From the NCBI GenBank assembly GCA_002433335.1, contig DJHY01000153.1, positions 1-16,010 on the forward strand: a stretch of DNA of 16,010 bases, read 5' to 3'. Every line of letters begins with the position of its first letter. The first letter of the stretch is position 1. The stretch comes from Rhodospirillaceae bacterium UBA6608 (GTDB lineage Bacteria > Pseudomonadota > Alphaproteobacteria > Rhodospirillales_A > Casp-alpha2). Positions 7,200-13,663 of the stretch are shown here, in pieces. A program made the translations under genes and the position numbers. The notes beneath the pieces were generated by a model. That model was not told the DNA's origin and searched no databases. It was given only the letters and a program-made list of their open reading frames with translations.

Positions 7200-9593
7200 A
7201 TGGCGGACATTTACGAGATCAAGCCGGGTACGCGGCGAGTAGGGCAGCAGCTGAATAATGCCGCCGACGCCACGGAAGAGGCCAACGAAGCCCTTCTGGA
7301 AACCCTGAGCCACGACCTCCGCACGCCCCTGAACACCATCATCGGCTTCGCCGATATGATGGGGCAGGAAATCCTGGGCCCACTCAGCAACCCCCATTAC
7401 CGTGAATACGTCGAAGTGATCTCGACCGAAGGCCGGCGCATGCTGGACTTCATCAACGACCTGTTGAACCGCAAGCGCTTCGAAAACATGAAACGGACCG
7501 AGCAAGGGTTCCGCCATGTGATCGAACTGGCGCCGGACCTGATCGCCATCTGCCGGGGCGGGCTTATCGACCTGATCAATCCGGCGGGTGCGGACATGCT
7601 TGGGGTTTGGCCGGCGGCGGAGTTGAAGGGACGGGCATTCACCGAGTTTGTCCACAAGGACAGCCTGGAACACTTCAAGGGCGGGATCGAAAACCTGACC
7701 AAGGAACGGCTGCGCACGCCGATGGTGCTGCTGCGGGCCGACGGCACGACCCTGGATGTGGAGCTTGCCGCCCTGCCCTATGACGAGCAGGAAGACGAGC
7801 CCGACAACGATGCGGCGGGACATTCCTTCATCCTGATGGCCCGCGACGTGACCGAACGCAACCGCGCCCTGAAGGCCCAGGCGACGCGTGAAGAACACCT
7901 GCGCAAGATCATGGATACGGTCGCCGACGGGATCATCACCATCGACGAAAGCGGCATCATCGAAACCTTGAACCCGACCGCCGAGGAAATTTTCGGCTAC
8001 AAGCCGGGCGAGCTTGTCGGCTCGAACATCAAGGTCCTGATGGCCGAGGAAGATGCCGAAAACCACGACCATTACCTGGCCCGTTACAACAATACCGGGC
8101 TGCGCAGTATCATCGGCGTGACGCGCGAAGTTTTTGGGCGGCGCAAGAACGGATCGGTCTTTCCGCTGGAATTGGCGGTCAGCGAAATGCGCTTTTCCGG
8201 GCGGCGGCTGTACATCGGTGCGATGCGCGACATCACCGACCGCAAGGAAAACGAAGAGCGCCTGCGCGATCTGGCGACCCGCGATCCGCTGACCCGGCTG
8301 CCCAACCGCAACCTGTTTACCGAGCGCCTGGAAGATGCGATCGAGCGCGCCGACACCACCGGCGCCGGTTTCGGCGTGCTGTTCCTGGACCTCGACAACT
8401 TCAAGAACATCAACGACGCCCTTGGCCATTTGATCGGGGACCGGATCATTCAGTTGGCGGGTCAGCGGGTTTGCGGCTGCGTCCGCGGCCAGGACACGGT
8501 CGCGCATCTGTCCGGCGACGAATTCATAGTGATCCTGGAAGGCATGAGCGACGAAGCCCGTGCTGCCAAGATCGCCGAAGAAATTCTCAAAAGCGTATCG
8601 CAGCCGTTCAAGGTCGATGGCCGCGAAGTCTTCACTTCGTGCAGCATCGGCGTCGTCATGTACCCGAAGAACGCGGGGTCCTTGGTCGAACTGATGCGCA
8701 ATGTGGATACCGCCGCGCACTTCGCCAAGAAGCAAGGCCGGGCCAACTTCCAGTTCTACACCGAACAGCTGTCGGAAGACGCCCGCCGCCGCATCGAAAT
8801 CGAAAGCGGCCTACGCCGTGCATTGGAAAACAACGAGTTCGAGCTGCTCTATCAGCCGAAGGTCGAATTGGAAACCCGCCGCATCGTCGGGGCCGAAGCC
8901 CTGTTGCGCTGGGAAAACGCGACCTTGGGCAAGGTTTCGCCGGTCGAATTCATTCCCGTCGCCGAAGACACGGGTCTGATCGTATCGATCGGCAGTTGGG
9001 TGCTGCAAGAGGCCTGCAAGACCGCCGCCGAATGGCAACGTGATGGCCTGATGGGCTGCCATGTGGCGGTCAACCTGTCGGCGATGCAGTTCCTTCACGG
9101 CGACCTGGCGCAGGAAATTCGCGACGTTCTGGACGAAAGCGGATTGGACCCGCATCTGCTGGACGTTGAATTGACGGAAAGCATGCTGGTCAGCAACGCC
9201 GAAGAGACGATCCGTATTCTCAAGGTCATCAAGGATATGGGCGTCAACGTCTCGATGGATGATTTCGGAACCGGCTATTCGTCGCTCAGTTATCTGACCC
9301 GCTTCCCGCTGGATAACCTGAAGGTCGACCGCTCGTTCGTGACCGGCCTGCCGGATGATCGCGATGCCTCGGCCGTAGCCCGGGCGATTATCTCGATGGC
9401 CCAGAACCTGCACCTGCGGATCATCGCCGAAGGGGTCGAAACGGAAAGCCAGGTCGGCTTCCTGCATGCCTTGGGCTGTCAGATCGGCCAGGGGTATTTG
9501 TTCAGCCCGCCGGTCAGCAACGGAAAATTCGTCGACCTGGTCCGCGCCGGATCCAGCGCCTTTGCCAAAGCGCCGCCCGCGACCGGAGCCTGA
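7200..9593 (+). CDS. HisKA-PAS-PAS-GGDEF-EAL cyclic-di-GMP sensor protein with a FixL-like PAS domain
   Basis: This 797-residue protein is predicted to make and/or break cyclic-di-GMP. No signal peptide or membrane segment is seen, so it is probably cytoplasmic. Domains, numbered from the ATG at 7200: HisKA dimerisation/phosphoacceptor helices (about 30-90, SHDLRTPLN with His38), without any HATPase domain; PAS 1 (about 103-220); PAS 2 (about 232-352); GGDEF (about 358-520) with the active-site variant SGDEF at 438-442 and the inhibitory RxxD site at 429-432; EAL (about 530-780) with EALLRW from Glu566, VELTES, DDFGTGYSSL from Asp687, KVDRSF and AEGVET all intact. PAS 2 resembles the haem PAS of FixL, with His289, Arg295 and Arg309 at the positions of B. 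japonicum FixL His200, Arg206 and Arg220. A TTG at 7170 is an alternative start (10 more residues); neither has a strong ribosome binding site. The architecture is certain; haem binding and the balance of the two activities are inferred. Confidence 0.93.
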   Translation: MADIYEIKPGTRRVGQQLNNAADATEEANEALLETLSHDLRTPLNTIIGFADMMGQEILGPLSNPHYREYVEVISTEGRRMLDFINDLLNRKRFENMKRTEQGFRHVIELAPDLIAICRGGLIDLINPAGADMLGVWPAAELKGRAFTEFVHKDSLEHFKGGIENLTKERLRTPMVLLRADGTTLDVELAALPYDEQEDEPDNDAAGHSFILMARDVTERNRALKAQATREEHLRKIMDTVADGIITIDESGIIETLNPTAEEIFGYKPGELVGSNIKVLMAEEDAENHDHYLARYNNTGLRSIIGVTREVFGRRKNGSVFPLELAVSEMRFSGRRLYIGAMRDITDRKENEERLRDLATRDPLTRLPNRNLFTERLEDAIERADTTGAGFGVLFLDLDNFKNINDALGHLIGDRIIQLAGQRVCGCVRGQDTVAHLSGDEFIVILEGMSDEARAAKIAEEILKSVSQPFKVDGREVFTSCSIGVVMYPKNAGSLVELMRNVDTAAHFAKKQGRANFQFYTEQLSEDARRRIEIESGLRRALENNEFELLYQPKVELETRRIVGAEALLRWENATLGKVSPVEFIPVAEDTGLIVSIGSWVLQEACKTAAEWQRDGLMGCHVAVNLSAMQFLHGDLAQEIRDVLDESGLDPHLLDVELTESMLVSNAEETIRILKVIKDMGVNVSMDDFGTGYSSLSYLTRFPLDNLKVDRSFVTGLPDDRDASAVARAIISMAQNLHLRIIAEGVETESQVGFLHALGCQIGQGYLFSPPVSNGKFVDLVRAGSSAFAKAPPATGA

Positions 9594-9624
9594 TTTTCAC
9601 TGAAAGTTAGATGCGTTGCGTCGC

Positions 9625-9641
9625 CTAGGCGGTGAGCCTAG
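9625..9641. terminator. Small inverted repeat between two convergent genes, possible weak terminator
   Basis: CTAGGC at 9625-9630 pairs perfectly with GCCTAG at 9636-9641 around a 5-base loop. It lies in the 44-bp gap between the c-di-GMP gene and the convergent gene, and overlaps the stop codon of the latter. There is no T-run on either side, so termination is only a possibility. Confidence 0.25.
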
Positions 9642-10165
9642 TTGGCGATAATCGCGTCGATTTCGTTCTGATCCATGGTGTTGGTCGCACCGTGGATGAT
9701 CCCTGATGCCGTATCCAGCAAACGCTGCAACATACGGGACATCGTCGTTGCCTGTTCCCGCAGCATCCCCATGTCGCCGGCGGCGATGTATTGGTCCAAC
9801 TTTCCGACCGAGGTCGCGATCAGGTTGTTCAACTGCTCGACCGTTTGTTCGAACGGCTCGCGATAAATCGGCAAGACGTGGTCATAGGCTTCCATCGCCA
9901 GTTCACGGTCGGCGATGGTGGAATCCCTGAAATGGTCGACATAGCCCTTGGGCTGCCACGCCTTCACCTCTTCCATGATTTCGGGCATGTCGGGCACCAT
10001 TTCCAACAGCATCACGATTTCATTGAAATGGTTCAGATAGTCCGTCGCCAGAAGGGTCTCGGGATCGAGATTGGACGCCGCGGCGCGGACTTTCATGTCC
10101 TCATATTCGGGCGAAAATTCGGGGGCCATACGTTCGCTCGCAGCCTTCGCGGATATCGAAACCAC
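9638..10165 (-). CDS. Helical protein of unknown function with a FliM-like C-terminal peptide
   Basis: I do not recognise the family. From the preferred start the protein has 175 residues, with no membrane segment or signal peptide. It looks mostly helical and acidic: a segment around ATDYLNHFNEIVMLLEMVPD, a middle block with KGYVDHFRDS, and a long amphipathic stretch with QLNNLIATSVGKLDQY. The last twelve residues, MDQNEIDAIIAN, closely resemble the N-terminal CheY-docking peptide of FliM (a pattern like SQAEIDALL). CheZ also ends in a CheY-docking peptide. The GTG start at 10163-10165 was chosen because AGGAAAC lies just upstream. An ATG at 10226-10228 would add 21 residues (MRAPSDENNRLLGGGGRK...) and has no clear ribosome binding site, and an ATG 12 codons inside the chosen start is also possible. 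The gene is convergent with the c-di-GMP gene, 44 bp apart. A role in motility or chemotaxis is inference only. Confidence 0.78.
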   Translation of the reverse strand: MVSISAKAASERMAPEFSPEYEDMKVRAAASNLDPETLLATDYLNHFNEIVMLLEMVPDMPEIMEEVKAWQPKGYVDHFRDSTIADRELAMEAYDHVLPIYREPFEQTVEQLNNLIATSVGKLDQYIAAGDMGMLREQATTMSRMLQRLLDTASGIIHGATNTMDQNEIDAIIAN

Positions 10166-10228
10166 GCTGTTTCCTTTCCGACCGCCTCCCCCAAGCAGGC
10201 GGTTGTTTTCGTCGCTCGGCGCACGCAT

Positions 10229-10490
10229 CGCGTCACCGCGCTTTTGTGCATATTAGCGTACTTCGTAAGAATAATCGCCCTTGTGGGCTTTTCCAATCGA
10301 CCATTACAAAAAGATGACAATCGAGCCCCTTAAACGACGACCGGAATCCTTGAGAATCACCGCCGTATTCGGCATTCTCCCGACCCTTGCCGAGCGCCCC
10401 CGGTTATCGGCACGACAGATAGACAGGTTCTCCACATGACGGACAAACACCCCCGGACCGCCCCCGTCGGCATAAAGGCCGCCTGAGCCC
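10229..10490. other. Divergent intergenic region upstream of trmJ
   Basis: No full gene is seen. The region is locally AT-richer at 10250-10320. It carries a good minus-strand promoter candidate (10268-10296) and, next to trmJ, a 16-codon reading frame at 10436-10486 (ATG to TGA) ending 4 bases before the trmJ ATG. I cannot tell whether that short frame is translated. Confidence 0.4.
10268..10296 (-). promoter_or_regulatory. Candidate promoter for the gene with the FliM-like tail
   Basis: Read on the minus strand, TTGGAA (10296-10291) and TATTCT (10273-10268) are 17 bp apart, a fair sigma70-type match (4 of 6 in each box). Transcription would start near 10261, which gives a leader of about 95 bases to the GTG at 10165 or about 33 bases to the ATG at 10228. 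Confidence 0.35.
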
Positions 10491-11297
10491 ATGGCAGGCA
10501 CGGATTCCACCCGCGGCGCGGACGATGTCATCGACGCTTCCGGCGCCCCCGTCATCATTCTGGTCGAACCGCAATTGGGCCAAAACATCGGCATGGCGGC
10601 GCGTGCGATGCTCAACTGCGGCTTGCGTGACCTGCGCCTGGTCAGCCCGCGCGACGGCTGGCCGAGCGAGCCGGCCCGGGCGGCGGCTTCGGGCGCCGAC
10701 CTGGTGATCGACGGCGCCCGCGTTTATGAGACCACCGCCGAGGCCGTCGCCGACCTGAACCTGGTGATTGCGACCACGGCCCGGTCGCGCGACATGACCA
10801 AACGGGTTCTGACGCCGCGCCGCGCGGCCCAGGAAATTCGCGAGGCCTATACCCAGTCCGGCACCCGCACCGGCATTCTGTTCGGCAAAGAAGCCAAGGG
10901 CCTAAGCAACGAAGACGTGGTCCTGGCCGACGCCATTCTCAACGCGCCGCTGAACCCCGGGTTTTCGTCGCTCAATCTGGCGCAGGCGGTGTTCCTGGCC
11001 GGATATGAATGGCGCATGGCCGGGCTGGACGTGGCGGACGAAGAGATGACCATGCCCAAGACCACGCGCCCGGCGGAGCACAAGGAACTGGTCTACTTCT
11101 TCGAACATCTGGAACGTGAATTGGAGGCCTGCGGCTTCCTGCACCCGCCGGAGCGGGCCCCGGTGATGGTCCGCAATCTGCGCAATCTGTTCGGGCGCGC
11201 CCGCCTGACGGAACAGGAGGTACGGTCGCTGCACGGCGTCATCAAATCCCTGCGGCGGGGGCCGGTCGAAGCCGGCGACAGTGACGACGAGGCCTAA
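10491..11297 (+). CDS. trmJ: tRNA (cytidine/uridine-2'-O-)-methyltransferase TrmJ (SpoU family)
   Basis: TrmJ methylates the 2'-O of the ribose of nucleotide 32 in several tRNA anticodon loops, using S-adenosylmethionine. The 268-residue protein has the SPOUT trefoil-knot motifs in order: EPQLGQNIGMAARAMLNCG near 25-43, GILFGKEAKGLSNEDV in the middle, and NPGFSSLNLAQAV, which forms the cofactor-binding knot. The C-terminal part (LVYFFEHLERELEACGF, then FGRARLTEQEVRSLHG) is the tail typical of TrmJ proteins. The first 18 residues are polar and variable. The start codon has no obvious strong ribosome binding site. The stop lies only 6 bases from the stop of the convergent PAS_5 gene. An RNA methyltransferase of this group is certain; the position-32 specificity follows from the family. 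Confidence 0.92.
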   Translation: MAGTDSTRGADDVIDASGAPVIILVEPQLGQNIGMAARAMLNCGLRDLRLVSPRDGWPSEPARAAASGADLVIDGARVYETTAEAVADLNLVIATTARSRDMTKRVLTPRRAAQEIREAYTQSGTRTGILFGKEAKGLSNEDVVLADAILNAPLNPGFSSLNLAQAVFLAGYEWRMAGLDVADEEMTMPKTTRPAEHKELVYFFEHLERELEACGFLHPPERAPVMVRNLRNLFGRARLTEQEVRSLHGVIKSLRRGPVEAGDSDDEA

Positions 11298-11303
11298 TCC
11301 GCC

Positions 11304-11840
11304 CTAGTCCAGGTCACCGAACTGATAGACCACTTCGCCCAATTCCGATTGGTCCATTTCGTCGACGTTGGGTGTCTGATCCAACTCCTCGCGGACTGGG
11401 TCGAACAGATACAGGCCGAGTATCTTGTTCACCGTTTCATGGTCGTCGGCGAGCGGCAGGCCGAACCGGGTATAGCGCACCCATTCGAATTTTTCGGACG
11501 GCAGGCGGGTCGCCAACAACCCCAACAAACCCCGATCCACGATCCGCGAAAAGAAGTTGGTGATTTCGTGCAGAATCCGGCCGGAACGGGCTTGCGAGAA
11601 CCGCTTGCCGGTCAGCGACACGCCCATGTGTTCGTCGATCTTGGTGCCGATGAAGCGGTAACCGAAATCCGGCCCCGGCAGGGCATCGAGAATATAAAGA
11701 TTGGGAAGAAGCCGCGGAATGGAGGACAGGTCGAGGTCCTTCTGCGCCGGAAAACGGTTATCCCCGCGCGCCGCGTACCAGAATTCCAGAAGCTCCCCGA
11801 CCCGGGGGTCGGCGTCTTTGACAACTTCTCGCGCCTGCAT
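11304..11840 (-). CDS. PAS_5-family (PF07310-like) PAS domain protein
   Basis: The 178-residue soluble protein matches the PAS_5 pattern common in Rhodospirillales and related alphaproteobacteria: LLEFWYAARGDNRFP, then SSIPRLLPNLYILDAL, DFGYRFIGTKIDEHMG and LTGKRF. The PAS fold spans about residues 12-150, and the acidic tail (VDEMDQSELGEVVYQFGDLD) follows. There is no attached output domain, so it probably acts through a partner or binds a small ligand; its role is unknown. The ATG is preceded by GGAGG at a normal distance (11847-11851), so the start is well supported. The gene is convergent with trmJ with 6 bp between the stops, and lies downstream of the alcohol dehydrogenase gene beyond a strong hairpin. 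Confidence 0.83.
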   Translation of the reverse strand: MQAREVVKDADPRVGELLEFWYAARGDNRFPAQKDLDLSSIPRLLPNLYILDALPGPDFGYRFIGTKIDEHMGVSLTGKRFSQARSGRILHEITNFFSRIVDRGLLGLLATRLPSEKFEWVRYTRFGLPLADDHETVNKILGLYLFDPVREELDQTPNVDEMDQSELGEVVYQFGDLD

Positions 11841-11895
11841 CGGACGCCTCCACGCGTTGCACCGCTTCCCCCATGCACGGCGTGGCCATGACGGC

Positions 11896-11923
11896 CCCCG
11901 CCCGGCCCCAGGGCCGGGCGGGG
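11896..11923 (-). terminator. Perfect 13-bp GC hairpin downstream of the alcohol dehydrogenase gene
   Basis: Two arms of 13 bases (11896-11908 and 11911-11923) are exact reverse complements with only two bases between them, all G and C in the stem. It starts 7 bases after the dehydrogenase stop codon. No T-run follows on either strand, so it is a hairpin of the kind that ends or stabilises transcripts in high-GC bacteria rather than a classic intrinsic terminator. Confidence 0.5.
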
Positions 11924-11930
11924 TGACGGA

Positions 11931-12977
11931 TTAATCCATCAAGAATACACCCTTACCCGTCGTTTGGGTCTCGAACTTCTGATACGCCTCGGACGCTTCG
12001 TCCAAGCTGTATTCGTCGGTGAACAGAGCATCGACGTCGATCTTCCGCTCGGCGACGAACGCCGCGCAATCGGCCTGGCCGTTCTTGGAGAACGTCCACG
12101 AGCCGACGATGTTGATTTGACGGCGCAGAATGTCCTGCGACACGTCCAGGGTGACCTGGCCGCCTTCGCCGACGAAACAGGCCGTGCCCCAACCGCGCAG
12201 GCAACGCACCGCGTCGGCCCGCGCCTGGGCATTGGACGAACAGTCCAGCGACTTATGCGCGCCGAACCCGCCGGTCAGATCGCGGATCGCCGAAACGACG
12301 TCGTTGTTCATCGGATCGATGACGTAGTCCGCGCCGAAATCCTCGGCCAGTTTGCGCCGCTCGGGCACCACGTCCAACGCGATGACCCGCGCCCCCATGG
12401 CTTTCGCCAACTGGGTGGCGCTCAGGCCGACCGGCCCCTGGCCGAAGATCACGACCGTCTCGTCGCCGGCTAGGTCCATGCGCTTCAATGCGCCGTAAGC
12501 CGTGCCCGTACCGCAGGAAATGGCGGCACCGGTCTTGAAGCTCAATTCGTCAGGCAACTTGACCAGCGTATGGGCCGGAACTTTCATGTATTCGGCATGC
12601 CCGCCGTGGCCGGTGGTGCCGTAGACGATGGTTCCGTCGACGCACATCTGCGACCAGCCGGTCCGGCAATGGCCGCACACGCCGCAACCCGAATAATGGT
12701 GATCCATCATGCGATCGCCGACCTTGGCCTGGGCCTCGGTCACGCCCGCACCCACTTCGACGACCACGCCGCAGGGTTCGTGCCCGGCGATGATCGGGCC
12801 CTTGCGCTCGCCCAGGCCCAGCGTCGGCGTTCCCGCCGGATTGCGGTAGTACTTCAGATCGCTGCCGCACATGCCGGACGCCTTCATCTGAAGCACCACT
12901 TCGCCCGGGCCCGGATGGGGATCGGGGAAATCCATGATTTCGATCTTGCGGTCGCCCGCAAACACCACTGCCTTCAT
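11931..12977 (-). CDS. Zinc-dependent alcohol dehydrogenase of the medium-chain (MDR) family
   Basis: The 348-residue protein is a medium-chain alcohol/polyol dehydrogenase, related to threonine and sorbitol-type dehydrogenases. The catalytic zinc ligands are Cys37 (GMCGSD), His66-Glu67 (AGHEPCG) and probably Cys155 (ISCGTGTAYG). The structural zinc site is complete with Cys98, Cys101, Cys104 and Cys112. The Rossmann loop FGQGPVG lies at 178-184, and Asp202 at the end of the second strand favours NAD over NADP. The substrate cannot be told from sequence, and the neighbours (coq7 upstream, PAS_5 downstream) give no pathway. AAGGA sits eight bases before the ATG, which fixes the start. The 93-bp gap from the coq7 stop may contain its own promoter, but I saw no good match. 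Confidence 0.93.
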   Translation of the reverse strand: MKAVVFAGDRKIEIMDFPDPHPGPGEVVLQMKASGMCGSDLKYYRNPAGTPTLGLGERKGPIIAGHEPCGVVVEVGAGVTEAQAKVGDRMMDHHYSGCGVCGHCRTGWSQMCVDGTIVYGTTGHGGHAEYMKVPAHTLVKLPDELSFKTGAAISCGTGTAYGALKRMDLAGDETVVIFGQGPVGLSATQLAKAMGARVIALDVVPERRKLAEDFGADYVIDPMNNDVVSAIRDLTGGFGAHKSLDCSSNAQARADAVRCLRGWGTACFVGEGGQVTLDVSQDILRRQINIVGSWTFSKNGQADCAAFVAERKIDVDALFTDEYSLDEASEAYQKFETQTTGKGVFLMD

Positions 12978-13070
12978 CTTGTCTGTCCTTTTGTTTTTTT
13001 GGGAGAGATGGGATTGATTGGCCCTGGCCCACGCCGGTCATGGGCGATGGGCCCCGAGCATTGAGAATGA

Positions 13071-13643
13071 TCAGATACGCTCCGACAGCCAGATCGCCAG
13101 GCGCGAACCGGTCTTGATCACCCCTTTCAAGGCATCGAAGCCGGGCGCGTCCTCGGCCCCCATCTCCAACGCCTTGTCATGGTGCTCGACCTCTTCCTGG
13201 CGGAATTTCTCGAAGGTATCGCGCAGGCCGTCTTCGCCCTCGCCTTCGAGGCGGCGGATCTGCGCGGCGTAATGTTCATCGATCGCTTCTTCGACCGCGA
13301 CGGTGCAGGCATGGGCCGCTTTCTCGCCCAACAGGGCCGTCCCGGCGCCCAGGGCGAACCCGGCCAGATGCCACAGCGGCAACAACGCCGTCGGGCGGAC
13401 CTGACGGTCGGCGACCAGCTCGTTAAAAGTCGCGAGGTGGACCTCTTCCTGTTCGGCCATGTGCTTGATCGCCCCGCCGCTGGCCTGTTCGCCCAGCACG
13501 GCCATCTGGCCCGCATAGATGCGCACCGCGCCGTATTCCCCGGCGTGGTCGACGCGCAACATACGCTCGATCATTTCTTCCTTGGACGGGTCGCCCGGCA
13601 TGCGCCGGGGCTTATGGGCGGTTTTCTTCGGGTCGGTCGCCAT
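13071..13643 (-). CDS. coq7: Demethoxyubiquinone hydroxylase Coq7 (di-iron)
   Basis: Coq7 hydroxylates 2-polyprenyl-3-methyl-6-methoxy-1,4-benzoquinol, the penultimate step of ubiquinone synthesis, and replaces the flavin enzyme UbiF used by E. coli. The 190-residue protein has the ferritin-like di-iron ligands in two repeats: Glu36 (DHAGEYGAVRIYAGQ) with Glu66-x-x-His69 (EEVHL), and Glu118 (VEEAIDEHY) with Glu150-x-x-His153 (EEVEHHD). The start at 13641-13643 has AGGA five bases upstream and gives a normal length; the frame stays open upstream into dsbB by 29 more codons, which is not expected. It lies 20 bp downstream of dsbB and is the last gene of a three-gene operon. The C-terminus (RLAIWLSERI) is the usual family end. 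Confidence 0.95.
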   Translation of the reverse strand: MATDPKKTAHKPRRMPGDPSKEEMIERMLRVDHAGEYGAVRIYAGQMAVLGEQASGGAIKHMAEQEEVHLATFNELVADRQVRPTALLPLWHLAGFALGAGTALLGEKAAHACTVAVEEAIDEHYAAQIRRLEGEGEDGLRDTFEKFRQEEVEHHDKALEMGAEDAPGFDALKGVIKTGSRLAIWLSERI

Positions 13644-13663
13644 GGCGTCCTGTACCGTTCTTG

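Noticed and set aside
7197..8735. A 512-codon open frame antisense to the c-di-GMP sensor gene
   Set aside because: The sense strand carries five recognisable domains; the antisense frame has none and is a GC-driven artefact.
9791..10333. A 180-codon plus-strand frame over the gene with the FliM-like tail
   Set aside because: Its translation is rich in Arg, His, Gln and Phe without helical pattern, while the minus frame has balanced composition and a recognisable C-terminal motif.
13009..13065. Possible terminator between coq7 and the alcohol dehydrogenase (GGCCCA...TGGGCC)
   Set aside because: The stem is only 6 bp around a loop of about 16 bases and is not followed by a T-run, so it is not convincing.
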